A stretch of DNA of 64,000 bases, from positions 62,001-126,000 of IMG/VR virus record IMGVR_UViG_3300023179_000030, one strand, 5' to 3'. This DNA is from a virus. A program made the position numbers and the translations under genes. Numbering within the stretch: the first letter of the stretch is position 1; every line of letters begins with the position of its first letter. The notes under the pieces were generated by a model. It was not told the DNA's origin and made no database searches. It saw only the letters and a program-made list of their open reading frames with translations. Below, in pieces: positions 37,633-45,569 of the stretch.

Positions 37633-38532
37633 TTAAACAGCCATGGGTGCCGATATAGCGGAATGTGACTGATAGTCAATGAGTTTTATGTCATCCATGG
37701 TGAACTTAGTAATGTCTTTAATATCGGGATTAAGCCAAAGTTTTGGCCTAGGCAGTGGCTGTCGTGCTAGTTGCTCTTTGGCCTGTGTAATGTGGTTATT
37801 ATATAAATGTGCATCACCTATAGTGTGAATAAAGTCACCAACTTTTAGGTTGCACACTTGCGCGATCATGTGTGTTAGTAATGAATAGCTGGCAATATTA
37901 AACGGAATCCCCAATAAGAAATCTCCGCTGCGTTGATACATTTGGCAACTTAATTCATCATTGGCGACATAAAATTGAGCAAAGGAGTGGCAGGGTGGGA
38001 GCGCCATTTCTTTTAAATCAGCGACGTTCCAAGTATTAATAATATGTCGTCGTCCCTCAGGGTCTCGTTTAATGCCATTGATAATTTCTATTAGTTGATC
38101 AATTTCATCTTTTTCAGCCAAGACCTCAACCACATTGTTTCCACTGTGGCCCAACTCCTTTTTCTCAATATATCGTCTCCAGTGGCGCCATTGTACGCCA
38201 TAGACTCGACCCAAATCGCCTGGAAATTTAGCTTGTCCTTTCCAATATGGGGCTTGAGCATTTTCAGTCCATACAGTTTTTTTACCAGTATCCCTGGTAC
38301 CATGCAATATTTCAGACAAACGTCTTTCATCACCTGAACCTTCAATCATCCACAATAATTCACTTACCACAGCGCGCCAGGCCAACTTTTTAGTGGTAAC
38401 TGCTGGAAACTCAGAACGCAAATTATAACGAGTTTGCATACCAAATACACTTAGTGTACCTGTACCAGTTCTATCTCCCTTGGCGATTCCATGGGTAAGC
38501 ACGTAGTTTAGATCTTCAAGATACTGCTTCAT
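37633..38532 (-). CDS. td: Thymidylate synthase ThyA
   Basis: A 299-residue classical ThyA. Landmarks: GDRTGTGTLSVFG near the N-terminus, the active-site ALPPCHSF with Cys181, QMYQRSGDFLLGIPFN and DxHIYxNH-like GDAHLYNNH. It methylates dUMP to dTMP using methylene-tetrahydrofolate, producing dihydrofolate that the DHFR encoded just upstream recycles. The C-terminus ends SAPMAV, as in ThyA. It begins 3 nt after the DHFR stop with no clear ribosome binding site, so it is probably coupled to DHFR translation. No intron interrupts it, unlike T4 td. Confidence 0.96.
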   Translation of the reverse strand: MKQYLEDLNYVLTHGIAKGDRTGTGTLSVFGMQTRYNLRSEFPAVTTKKLAWRAVVSELLWMIEGSGDERRLSEILHGTRDTGKKTVWTENAQAPYWKGQAKFPGDLGRVYGVQWRHWRRYIEKKELGHSGNNVVEVLAEKDEIDQLIEIINGIKRDPEGRRHIINTWNVADLKEMALPPCHSFAQFYVANDELSCQMYQRSGDFLLGIPFNIASYSLLTHMIAQVCNLKVGDFIHTIGDAHLYNNHITQAKEQLARQPLPRPKLWLNPDIKDITKFTMDDIKLIDYQSHSAISAPMAV

Positions 38533-38535
38533 TTA

Positions 38536-39042
38536 TTATTTAGATTTAAAAATGTCAATGTTTTTGTATACGAGCCAGCTGCATTTACGGTCTGAGCTGG
38601 TAGCTGCACTTTTTGTTTGAAATACAGACAAATAATTTCTCAAATCAATTTGAGTATCTGTTCTATATTGACCTTTGAAATGTGTAATGTGTACCTCGTC
38701 AACCAAAGATCTAGTTTCCATTAGTAGTTTGGGACCTCCAATTATCCATATTGTTTGATTGGGATGATCCTGTTCTATTTTCTTCAATCTATCTGCAATG
38801 TCACCTCGTATTGTGGTGACATTATATCCAAAAAGTGGTCGAGTGGTGGCAACATAATTAATGCGCCCTGGCAGGGGCTTGGGGAACTTGGGATCGTCCC
38901 AGGTCCTCCTACCCATTACTACTATACCGCCCAAAGTCTGCGATTTGAAGTATTGCAAATCTTCACTGTGGCTGGGCCAAGGAAGCCCACCCTTATATCC
39001 CATGCCGCCCCAAACATCACAGGCAAATATCGCCTTAATCAT
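38536..39042 (-). CDS. frd: Dihydrofolate reductase
   Basis: A 168-residue DHFR. It has the IFACDVWGGMGYKGGLPWP N-terminal substrate loop in outline (GYKGGLPWP), the VVMGRRTW cofactor segment, and the IWIIGG motif followed by a LLMETRSLVDEVHIT stretch. It reduces dihydrofolate made by ThyA. The start overlaps the end of the upstream gene by 4 nt. The DHFR-ThyA order is the same functional pair as frd-td in T4. Confidence 0.94.
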   Translation of the reverse strand: MIKAIFACDVWGGMGYKGGLPWPSHSEDLQYFKSQTLGGIVVMGRRTWDDPKFPKPLPGRINYVATTRPLFGYNVTTIRGDIADRLKKIEQDHPNQTIWIIGGPKLLMETRSLVDEVHITHFKGQYRTDTQIDLRNYLSVFQTKSAATSSDRKCSWLVYKNIDIFKSK

Positions 39043-39374
39043 AAATTAGATAAAATCCTATCAGTTTCGGGCTGTACCGTTCTCTCAACCTCGTCTATGT
39101 CCACAAAAAAATCCACGTTCTCAATGTAATCCCCAAGATCATCTAATCTCTGATTTAAGTGATTTTGAATGTCATCAGGATCTAGACCCTCAGTTAGCAA
39201 TTGTTTGATGTCCACAAAAACGGTAGTACCATCCTTGAGATAAACTACCAATTTTTCCAATACCTGTATGGGTACTTCGCTTTTTTCAACGTCTTTGAGA
39301 ATATTTTTCCAAGCGGCCTTAGTACTAAGATTAAGCTTCTTTGACTTTGGCTTTTTTGGGCTTTGCTGTGACAT
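39039..39374 (-). CDS. Conserved phage protein of unknown function
   Basis: A 111-residue protein from the ATG at 39374, inside the end of the previous gene (44-nt overlap). The N-terminus is Lys/Ser-rich; the rest is acidic, with DIKQLLTEGLDPDDIQNHL and a DYIENVDFFVDIDEV stretch typical of a protein I have seen repeated in marine T4-like phages. Its size resembles T4 gp33, the late co-activator, but no sequence evidence supports that. It lies in the operon leading to DHFR-ThyA. Confidence 0.6.
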   Translation of the reverse strand: MSQQSPKKPKSKKLNLSTKAAWKNILKDVEKSEVPIQVLEKLVVYLKDGTTVFVDIKQLLTEGLDPDDIQNHLNQRLDDLGDYIENVDFFVDIDEVERTVQPETDRILSNL

Positions 39375-40020
39375 TTTTAATTTTTGTATTTGTATTGCTA
39401 AATGCTTCTGATTCTTGTTGTAACCTAGCAGCCTCAGCCAACATTGCACGAGCTTCTCTTTCGAGTTTTTGCGCCTGAGCTAATCTCTGTGTAGCAAGTT
39501 GCTCATCAGTCAGAACATCACTGATATTGATGTTGCTTTGTGACTCAGCTGGGGTACTGCGGCTTTGTGCTGGGGTACGAACTTCACCTAGTATATTTCC
39601 TTCAGACGTTTTGCGTTTGCCATTCATTCCTCGATTAGAATCAAGCTCAGCTAGTTCTTTGACCGCTTCTTCTCCCAAAGCCATTTTGGCTAAAATACTG
39701 TTGAGTTCATCTAACCTAATGTTGCTTTTAGCATCGGGGGTTACTAAAATTTGATTAGTGGGCACCTTTTTAATCATACCCTCTTTATGTAGAGTGTGAA
39801 GTCCATTGGTGCCATCTACTAGAGTATATCTAAATAGATAATCTGCAAATTCTTTGGCTTGTTGACCTGAATCAGATTCCAAGGCTTTCATGACGTCATC
39901 ATGAATGTGTCTTGGGAGAACTTCGGGGTAGATTACTAATGCCATATGATCTTCATTTGGCACAGTTTTAAATAGTATCACCACTTGCTTGTTATTGTGT
40001 TTTCCTACATGTTTAATAAT
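39331..40020 (-). CDS. Conserved phage protein with an ATT start
   Basis: A 229-residue protein if started at ATT 40020, which lies 7 nt after AAAGGAG. The added N-terminus (IKHVGKHNNKQVVILFKTVPNEDHM in two parts) matches what I remember of relatives in marine phages, which begin MKHVG or MIKHVG; later GTG (39984) or ATG (39945) starts would remove it and have no ribosome binding site. The conserved N-half includes YPEVLPRHIHD and a GLHTLHKEGMIKKVPTNQ segment; the C-half is Glu/Ala-rich coiled coil ending in Lys-rich sequence. Function unknown; possibly a regulatory protein. Confidence 0.75.
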   Translation of the reverse strand: MIKHVGKHNNKQVVILFKTVPNEDHMALVIYPEVLPRHIHDDVMKALESDSGQQAKEFADYLFRYTLVDGTNGLHTLHKEGMIKKVPTNQILVTPDAKSNIRLDELNSILAKMALGEEAVKELAELDSNRGMNGKRKTSEGNILGEVRTPAQSRSTPAESQSNINISDVLTDEQLATQRLAQAQKLEREARAMLAEAARLQQESEAFSNTNTKIKNVTAKPKKAKVKEA

Positions 40021-40032
40021 TTTAGTTCTCCT
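40018..40032 (-). promoter_or_regulatory. Ribosome binding site AGGAG and ATT start
   Basis: Minus strand: AGGAG (40032-40028), 7-nt spacer, ATT (40020-40018). Same geometry as the gp55 and DNA polymerase starts. Confidence 0.65.
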
Positions 40033-40242
40033 TTAAATGCCGGCTTCTTTGGCCTGCTTGGGTTCGTTGTTGGAAACGACTCCGTGTGTTTCCAAGAATT
40101 TAAAAATTCTCTCGTAACAACCGCCGATTCTGGTAAATTCTTTGGGTCCGAATGCACCCCTGCTACTGGCTAGATTTATTGCCTCTAGCACTAATACTAG
40201 ATCGCCATATTGTAATTGATTCTCTTGCTGCTCCAATGACAT
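40033..40242 (-). CDS. Small conserved phage protein
   Basis: A 69-residue protein from the ATG at 40242, with AGGAG upstream at good spacing. It is helical (LQYGDLVLVLEAINLASSRG, then GGCYERIFKFLETHG), with a Lys/Glu tail. I do not know its function. It lies in the small-gene operon between the VWA gene and DHFR. The stop codon lies right beside the AGGAG of the next gene. Confidence 0.6.
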   Translation of the reverse strand: MSLEQQENQLQYGDLVLVLEAINLASSRGAFGPKEFTRIGGCYERIFKFLETHGVVSNNEPKQAKEAGI

Positions 40243-40287
40243 GCTTTACTCCTAATGTCATTGATATTTAATCAAGTTAATTCTTAC

Positions 40288-40569
40288 CTAAATATTTCCT
40301 AGGTCGTGTACATTAATCTTGTCCAACAATAGAGAAAAATACCCAGCTTCTGCTGGGTTTTCAAAGGCAACACATGCTTGCAGATCATTTGAATCGGTCA
40401 TAACAGTTCCCATCCAAAACCTGCCAGATAAGTTGGCCCAAATCCAATTTTTAAGATCTAGCTCTGTGCATCTTCGATCAAAATATATGGCGACCAAATG
40501 AGGTGCCAAATATGAAAATTCTCTTTGACCAGTGACATTTAATGGGTTAATTTCACCATGAACTAACAT
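40288..40569 (-). CDS. Hypothetical protein
   Basis: A 93-residue protein from the ATG at 40569. It has mixed alpha/beta sequence with a hydrophobic YLAPHLVAIYF strand, a KNWIWANLSGRFWMGT segment and a C-terminal CVAFENPAEAGYFSLLLDKI helix. I recall similar short proteins in marine phages but no function. It follows the secreted/membrane peptide gene by 2 nt. Confidence 0.55.
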   Translation of the reverse strand: MLVHGEINPLNVTGQREFSYLAPHLVAIYFDRRCTELDLKNWIWANLSGRFWMGTVMTDSNDLQACVAFENPAEAGYFSLLLDKINVHDLGNI

Positions 40570-40571
40570 AA

Positions 40572-40766
40572 TTATGTCTTAGAGTTTAACATTTTCCTAC
40601 AGGTTGTATAAACAAATGCAGAATAATACCCGGGAGGCATAGCTAATACAACACGGCAATCGTAGGTAATAGTGAGATCGTAGTCATTGGTCTCACTGTC
40701 AAAAGGTATCATCATGGCAGCAGTTATGATTACCATGAGGATTATGGTTAATAAAATTTTAAGCAT
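40572..40766 (-). CDS. Small exported or membrane-anchored protein
   Basis: A 64-residue protein from the ATG at 40766. An N-terminal hydrophobic helix (KILLTIILMVIITAAMM) looks like a signal peptide or anchor. The short remainder has two Cys (YDCR and TTCRK), which could pair in the periplasm. Late or early role unknown. A longer form from 40799 would overlap the preceding gene and is less likely. Confidence 0.55.
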   Translation of the reverse strand: MLKILLTIILMVIITAAMMIPFDSETNDYDLTITYDCRVVLAMPPGYYSAFVYTTCRKMLNSKT

Positions 40767-40774
40767 ACGCCTAT

Positions 40775-41236
40775 TTATATGTCTTCGTGCTTTGAGCATA
40801 GCTTGCTGATAACAATAAACTCGTCAAACGCGGCTTTTACACTTGGGTTTGACATATTCTTTTGGGCCTCTGCATACAACGCTTGCAGCCCAGCTTGAAC
40901 TATTTCGTAGGCGCTGGCCCCGTGTAAGGTGCGACCTTGATCACCAAACTCTTTAACTAAATTATCCCAGGCTTTTTTCTGACCGAGTGTCAATGGAGCC
41001 GTGTTTGGTTTTAGCTCAGACGCTTTGACCATTGCATTACACATAACATCTTGAGCAATTTCCCCTGCTGCAATCAATCCAGCATAGTTTGGGTCTACAT
41101 TATATTTACGGCTTACCCCACCAGGTTTACAAACAACCAAATGTGCACCCTGTGGATAGCTATCTATTAGCTCTGTGTCGTATTCAAGGACCTCGACATA
41201 TCGACGGCCTACTCGTTTATAAAATGTCGTCTTCAT
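40775..41236 (-). CDS. Conserved phage protein of unknown function
   Basis: A 153-residue protein starting MKTTFYKRVGRRY, with a YPQGAHLVVCKPGG strand-turn, a NYAGLIAAGEIAQDVM helix and an acid C-terminus. The pattern matches a protein found repeatedly in marine T4-like phages, without known function. The start overlaps the end of the previous gene by 20 nt. Sits in the operon headed by the VWA gene. Confidence 0.65.
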   Translation of the reverse strand: MKTTFYKRVGRRYVEVLEYDTELIDSYPQGAHLVVCKPGGVSRKYNVDPNYAGLIAAGEIAQDVMCNAMVKASELKPNTAPLTLGQKKAWDNLVKEFGDQGRTLHGASAYEIVQAGLQALYAEAQKNMSNPSVKAAFDEFIVISKLCSKHEDI

Positions 41237-41510
41237 TGGTATTCGATCCGTTACTGCGCCTATCTGTTGTTTTATCTAAATCTTGAAACAATCGATTTTC
41301 TTGATGGGTAAGTTCTTTGAACGCTTTTCTAGGATTCATACACATCACACAATTGGGATTACCGCAATTAAGTGCGTGGCGTTTGGAGAATTTATGTGGT
41401 GTTGCCAATGGCAAATTAAAGGTTTTTGCGATCTTAGTTTGCTTTTTAACAATATTTTCGTCATTGAGCCTACGTTTTGAATTTTTAAATTTATCTGATT
41501 CGTTACTCAT
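41217..41510 (-). CDS. Small Cys-motif protein, possible zinc knuckle
   Basis: A 97-residue basic protein. The centre reads NCGNPNCVMCMNPRK, with three Cys spaced C-x5-C-x2-C and His46 nearby, suggesting a zinc-binding site. The C-terminus is charged (DRRSNGSNTNEDD). I recall relatives in marine T4-like phages, with no assigned role; nucleic-acid binding is a guess. Its ATG overlaps the TGA of the frameshifted tail of the gene upstream (41509-41507). Confidence 0.65.
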   Translation of the reverse strand: MSNESDKFKNSKRRLNDENIVKKQTKIAKTFNLPLATPHKFSKRHALNCGNPNCVMCMNPRKAFKELTHQENRLFQDLDKTTDRRSNGSNTNEDDIL

Positions 41511-41602
41511 GCCAACTCCAATTCACTAATTTTCTCAAAAGTAGCCACCGCAGGCAACAACAAAATTGCCGCTGAATCTTCGCTCAATAACGTCCATGTC
41601 TC
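41507..41602 (-). other. Displaced reading frame that continues the upstream gene
   Basis: Reading in the -1 frame from GAG at 41602 gives ETWTLLSED, then AAILLLPAVATFEKISELELA and a TGA (41509-41507) overlapping the next gene's ATG. The smooth coding appearance and the ATGA overlap suggest this is the true C-terminus of the gene at 41584-41997, lost through a one-base change or read error. Confidence 0.5.
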
Positions 41603-41997
41603 AATTGGTCACAGCGCATATCGAGATAGTGGGCACAATCATCATAAGCAATTAGTGCGAAAATAGAAGCGCCAACCACATTTCGAGCCGCGGTTTTGTA
41701 AATGCTTTGCTCCAAACCGCACCCCCTACCCAAATTATTAATTTGTATTCGAGTCAATCGCAAAGCTTCGTCACGAACTCCAGGGCCTAATCCAAAAGTA
41801 CCAGTAATAGTATTATAACGGCTATAAGACCGTACCAATTCTAATGGGTTATTAACCAATAAATTCAGTATTCGATCAATTTGAGAAGCATTGGGTAAAA
41901 ACTCCCACAGTGGGTTCTTGTCAAGAAAATCACCAGATGTATCGGTGGATTTGACTCTGGTATTCTCAGTTCTAGTCATTGTTGTCAGAGATTCCAT
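41584..41997 (-). CDS. Conserved phage protein, apparently frameshifted near its end
   Basis: A 137-residue product as it stands, ending RCDQLRHGRY. It includes SQIDRILNLLVNNPLELVRS and a VVGASIFALIAYDDCAHYLDM helix. The last six residues look unlike the rest, while the -1 frame continues for about 31 more plausible residues to a stop that overlaps the next gene. No slippery heptamer precedes the shift, so an indel or assembly error is more likely than programmed frameshifting. Function unknown. ATG 41979 is an alternative start. Confidence 0.55.
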   Translation of the reverse strand: MESLTTMTRTENTRVKSTDTSGDFLDKNPLWEFLPNASQIDRILNLLVNNPLELVRSYSRYNTITGTFGLGPGVRDEALRLTRIQINNLGRGCGLEQSIYKTAARNVVGASIFALIAYDDCAHYLDMRCDQLRHGRY

Positions 41998-42003
41998 TGA
42001 CGA

Positions 42004-42408
42004 TTAATGATATTTTTCATCTAGCTTTACATTTGCTAGACCTGCAATTACTTGAAAATTATCCCAGGCCTCTCGAGCCACGTGATTGGTTTCAAGTTCA
42101 GTGCTGGTCAATACCGTCTCCAACCAAACATTATCAAATTTGGGGTGAACCATAGCTCCAAAAGTTCGTGGCTGATGTATCAACCCACGGTCCCATAACT
42201 GTTCTACTAGACGACGAATTCTATCTTCGTCGCTTTCCTTAAAACCTGCCCAAACAGAGTGTCGATAACCATTCCAGAGAGTAGTCCAATGACTTGAATC
42301 ATTCATGTCGAAACAAGTTCGAGCAATAATAATCAATATATCATCTATTTCGACTCGACCCTCGTCAATATCTAGTATACATTGACTAAAAGAAAGACCA
42401 ATTTTCAA
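42004..42408 (-). CDS. Conserved phage protein of unknown function
   Basis: A 134-residue protein from TTG 42408, with GGGGAG 5 nt upstream; the TTG overlaps the TGA of the preceding gene. The N-terminus MKIGLSFSQCILDI and the WNGYRHSVWAGF, LIHQPRTFGA and AREAWDNFQVIAGL segments form a pattern recurring in marine T4-like phages. No function is known to me. Confidence 0.65.
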   Translation of the reverse strand: MKIGLSFSQCILDIDEGRVEIDDILIIIARTCFDMNDSSHWTTLWNGYRHSVWAGFKESDEDRIRRLVEQLWDRGLIHQPRTFGAMVHPKFDNVWLETVLTSTELETNHVAREAWDNFQVIAGLANVKLDEKYH

Positions 42409-42914
42409 GATTGCTCCCCGGTGCTGATAAAATCATATAAAATCTTTTCTACAAAATCATTTAAGGACATATCTGCATCATGCGCCAATTTAAACAAATT
42501 TAAAAGATCATCATCATTGAGATCCAAGGTAACACTTACGCGGGTATCGTATTCTTCGCCGGCAACGATTGCTCGAGTCTTTTCCAGCATATCATCAATG
42601 ACTTCAAGGTCGATATATTTAACATCGTCCCAGGCTGAGTCGTCGATATTTCGACTTTTGCATTCATCGAAGTATGCTTGCCTGTAATTGGGATTGAGTA
42701 GCCTATATGCTCGATTATTTGCATAGTCACAGGCCTCCATGGAATACACTTCCTGGGTGATAGTGTCAAAGGTTAAACAAACACTGTGCCCATTGTTAAC
42801 ATTGTTCCAGTAAGTCAGTAAATAGGCATTAGAACCAAAACAGTTCCAACCATAATTACTACCCTCACTGATACGGAAGTTTACCGTTTCCATAAAATCT
42901 TTAATTGTAATCAT
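42405..42914 (-). CDS. Conserved phage protein with a ribbon-helix-helix-like C-terminus
   Basis: A 169-residue protein from the ATG at 42914 (MITIKDFMETVNF). The N-terminal 110 residues hold a conserved GSNYGWNCFGSNAY and VYSMEACDYANNRAYR pattern. The last 45 residues (VSVTLDLNDDDLLNLFKLAH, then MSLNDFVEKIL) resemble the strand-helix-helix of CopG/Arc-type DNA-binding proteins, so it may bind DNA; this is inference. It follows the VWA gene by about 17 nt. Confidence 0.65.
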   Translation of the reverse strand: MITIKDFMETVNFRISEGSNYGWNCFGSNAYLLTYWNNVNNGHSVCLTFDTITQEVYSMEACDYANNRAYRLLNPNYRQAYFDECKSRNIDDSAWDDVKYIDLEVIDDMLEKTRAIVAGEEYDTRVSVTLDLNDDDLLNLFKLAHDADMSLNDFVEKILYDFISTGEQS

Positions 42915-42931
42915 CTCTGTACTTTCTTTGA

Positions 42932-44230
42932 TTAACGCTCTTTTTTCGCTTCGTCTTCGTAGATTGCCCAAACTCCAAATGGGGGTTTAGCTGATTCATT
43001 GCCTTTGATAACAAACACTGTGTCGCAGTAGTCAGGGTCTCCCCAAGTATGTGCAGGGAATCCGTCTGTAAACATAATGAACTTTTTGGGTTCAATGTCA
43101 TTTTCTTTCATATAATCCCAGTTAGCTTCGAACAATGTTCCTCCGCCTCCCTGAGGCTCATAGTTGGAGATATCATCAATACTATCGCTGGAATATTCCT
43201 GATAGTTATGCACCGAAGTATCAAAACTCCAGACACGTATTCTGTATTCGTCGTAGGCTTCCATAATCCCTTTGATCTCGCCCATAAAGGCCGAGATGTC
43301 GTCAGAGCCAATACTGCCAGAAGTGTCAATGGCAATGCAAACATCAATTTGAGTTCCGGGTTTCATTCCGGGCATAATTGCATCCATATGCCAACTACGA
43401 CGATTAGGGCGCATCCAGCTGAAGTCATCTTTGATAGTGCTTTGGATTTGCTGCTCGAGCAACTCTCGCCAATTAACTACAGGTTGTGTCATTGACTCAA
43501 CCAGTCGACGAACATTAGCCGGTAAATCGCTTGCACCCACAGCCTGGGCGGCCTGCAACACTGCTTCGCGGACTTCGTTTTTAATCTTTTCGAGATCTTC
43601 TTTACTGTACCGTGGGCGTCCCTTACCTTCTTCTCCGCGTGGGCCGCCGTCACCGTCGCCATCTTTGTCACCGTCGCCATCATTGTCACTGTCGTCAAAG
43701 TGCTCATCTAGCATTTGGTTTAACAAGTCTGAGATATCATTTTGTGCATTTTTATAGAGATCATCGTAGACTTCCTCAGCACTCCAACCCTCGTATTTAC
43801 TGTCATACAAACACGGGGTAATCTTGCTACCAATCTTTTGTTGAATAAGATCGGCATTTACACAATAATCTGCCGCACAGTTGAACAACATACGATCTCG
43901 AAATTCTGTACGACCCATGTGGTCATAGACATTATGCAAAACTTCATGACCAAAAAGAAATTCAGTTTCACGCGGTGACAACTTGTTAATGAATTCCGTG
44001 TTGTAGAAAAACTTACGCCCATCGGTAGCGGCAGTGGTCAACCAGCTGTCTGCATTTACCAGTTCAAGACGTGTGGCCATATTTCCAAAAAACGGAGCAC
44101 GAAGCAGCAAAGCGATTCGAGCAGTGATCAATTTTTCACGCACAACTCGATCCAGCGCGGTATCAATCTGATCAGTTATTCGGCCACCGAGTTTGTGTTT
44201 GGTATTACTGGTAGTTGCAGTTTTCGACAT
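42932..44230 (-). CDS. VWA-domain protein with a metallopeptidase-like N-domain (DUF2201 type)
   Basis: A 432-residue protein. The N-domain carries HEVLH (95-99), an HExxH zinc-peptidase-like motif, as in the metallopeptidase-like DUF2201 family. An acidic linker follows (DGDGDKDGDGDG, 184-195). The C-domain is a von Willebrand A fold with the MIDAS motif DTSGS (302-306). It is the usual partner of a MoxR AAA+ ATPase, encoded next upstream. Such pairs act as chaperones or in metal-centre and complex maturation in bacteria; the role in a phage is unknown. It has its own consensus promoter and an AAAGGA ribosome binding site. Confidence 0.85.
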   Translation of the reverse strand: MSKTATTSNTKHKLGGRITDQIDTALDRVVREKLITARIALLLRAPFFGNMATRLELVNADSWLTTAATDGRKFFYNTEFINKLSPRETEFLFGHEVLHNVYDHMGRTEFRDRMLFNCAADYCVNADLIQQKIGSKITPCLYDSKYEGWSAEEVYDDLYKNAQNDISDLLNQMLDEHFDDSDNDGDGDKDGDGDGGPRGEEGKGRPRYSKEDLEKIKNEVREAVLQAAQAVGASDLPANVRRLVESMTQPVVNWRELLEQQIQSTIKDDFSWMRPNRRSWHMDAIMPGMKPGTQIDVCIAIDTSGSIGSDDISAFMGEIKGIMEAYDEYRIRVWSFDTSVHNYQEYSSDSIDDISNYEPQGGGGTLFEANWDYMKENDIEPKKFIMFTDGFPAHTWGDPDYCDTVFVIKGNESAKPPFGVWAIYEDEAKKER

Positions 44231-44254
44231 TTGTATTCCTTTCGTTATGATACT

Positions 44255-44283
44255 ATTATAACAGACATTGTATTTAAATGCAA
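44255..44283 (-). promoter_or_regulatory. Consensus sigma70 promoter for the VWA gene
   Basis: Minus strand: TTGCAT (44283-44278), 17-nt spacer, TATAAT (44260-44255). It lies between the MoxR terminator and the VWA start and probably drives the operon down to thyA. Confidence 0.8.
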
Positions 44284-44339
44284 GACCTAAATGTCTTATC
44301 TACAGTAGTCAAAACCAACAATAGATCTATGTAACATAG

Positions 44340-44364
44340 AAAACGGGATCTTAGATCCCGTTTT
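44340..44364 (-). terminator. Strong hairpin terminator after the MoxR gene
   Basis: A perfect 11-bp stem (AAAACGGGATC/GATCCCGTTTT) with a 3-nt loop, 15 nt after the MoxR stop. It isolates the MoxR transcript from the VWA promoter downstream. Confidence 0.85.
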
Positions 44365-44379
44365 CGTAGCTAATTTAGA

Positions 44380-45492
44380 TTAGCTCTTGGCTGCGGCAGC
44401 GGTAACATATTTACCGAAACGTTTAGTAAACTCTTTCATATGTTCCAATTTTCCGGGCACAAAGGGCAAATTGTAAGTAGTCAATGCAACTCGAGCACCC
44501 ATAACAGTGAGTTCAGTACTGAAGTTTGCCATCATGAACTTGAAAAAGTTATCTGCCATAGTGTGCCATTCCTGTGACAGCTTGCCCTTGTTGTTATCAA
44601 CGTACTCCTTGAGGTGATAGCATAGGCTGATCACCAAACTGTACATCGCAGAAATTTCCTTAATTTTGAGTTCGGTAACTTTACCAGACAAAACATCTTC
44701 GGGGCTGGGCAATTCGCCTGCAATTTTACGATGTGCCATAAACTTGATGGCAATGCCTTCGCCCACTGCACCTGCAATCAGGTCAGTGAGATCGCTTTCA
44801 GAGCAGTCTTCATCGGCCAACAGTTCAGATACAAAGGTCCAGCTGCGCGGGGTAGCAAAGCTACGGCTAGAGCTACGCGGGTCAAAATTGTATAGATCCT
44901 GTTTGGCAAACCCACAGTAACCAACGACATCCTTATGCAGTTGATGCTCAACTGCCCAAATTTCCCAAGAGGCGTGATCAACTCGCATTTCCAAATGGAT
45001 AAAGCGATTGGCCAACGGTGCAGGCATGCGGAAAGTAACACCTTTGTCGCTTTCACGATTGCCAGCAGCAATCACAACTACATTATTCGGCAAGTGATAT
45101 TTGCCGATTCGACGATTCAAAATCAGTTGATATGCCGCAGCTTGAATGCTGGGAGAGGCAGAGTTCATTTCGTCCAGGAACAACACCACAATAGGATATT
45201 TGCTGGCAAATTCTTCGTCGGGAAGATCGATTGGTGCGGCCCAATCCATTTTGCCGAGATCCTTGTTATAAAAAGGAATACCACGCAGGTCTGTGGGTTC
45301 CATTTGTGCAAGACGCAAGTCAATCATTGCGCCCCCCAAATCTTTAGCGATGTTGGCTACAACCTCGCTTTTGCCAATGCCCGGGGGGCCCCAGATAAAA
45401 GCAGGTCGCTTCAATTTGAAGCATTTGGTAATTGCTCGACGAGCAGTGATTGCAGTGATCGTGCGATGTTCGCTGATGATTTCCTTAGCCAT
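44380..45492 (-). CDS. MoxR-type AAA+ ATPase
   Basis: A 370-residue ATPase from the ATG at 45492, which follows AAAGGAG; an upstream frame extension to 45606 runs through the promoter and is rejected. Walker A is GPPGIGKS (35-42), Walker B LFLDE (104-108), followed by MNSAS and the sensor region VVVIAAGN. These are MoxR features. MoxR ATPases work with VWA proteins, and the VWA gene follows directly. Each gene has its own promoter, with a terminator between them, so the ratio of the two proteins may be set separately. Confidence 0.92.
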   Translation of the reverse strand: MAKEIISEHRTITAITARRAITKCFKLKRPAFIWGPPGIGKSEVVANIAKDLGGAMIDLRLAQMEPTDLRGIPFYNKDLGKMDWAAPIDLPDEEFASKYPIVVLFLDEMNSASPSIQAAAYQLILNRRIGKYHLPNNVVVIAAGNRESDKGVTFRMPAPLANRFIHLEMRVDHASWEIWAVEHQLHKDVVGYCGFAKQDLYNFDPRSSSRSFATPRSWTFVSELLADEDCSESDLTDLIAGAVGEGIAIKFMAHRKIAGELPSPEDVLSGKVTELKIKEISAMYSLVISLCYHLKEYVDNNKGKLSQEWHTMADNFFKFMMANFSTELTVMGARVALTTYNLPFVPGKLEHMKEFTKRFGKYVTAAAAKS

Positions 45493-45517
45493 TAGAGCTC
45501 CTTTGTGATAAAACTGT

Positions 45518-45546
45518 ATTATACAATAAACTTGAATATTTGTCTG
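45518..45546 (-). promoter_or_regulatory. sigma70-type promoter for the MoxR gene
   Basis: Minus strand: CAGACA (45546-45541), 17-nt spacer, TATAAT (45523-45518). The leader holds AAAGGAG before the ATG at 45492. Confidence 0.7.
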
Positions 45547-45569
45547 TAATTTGTCTGCGATTGTTGTTT

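Noticed and set aside
38537-38543. CTAAATA before thyA on the minus strand as a late promoter
   Set aside because: It is formed by the last codons and stop of DHFR (AAA TAA) and lies 4 nt from the thyA ATG; operon context explains it.
41575-41604. Programmed -1 frameshift at the end of the gene at 41584
   Set aside because: No X-XXY-YYZ slippery site or downstream stem is visible; an indel or read error is the simpler view, and the extension is reported as such.
44935-45495. A 186-codon plus-strand open frame opposite MoxR
   Set aside because: Antisense to the clear MoxR ATPase with conserved Walker motifs; no ribosome site.
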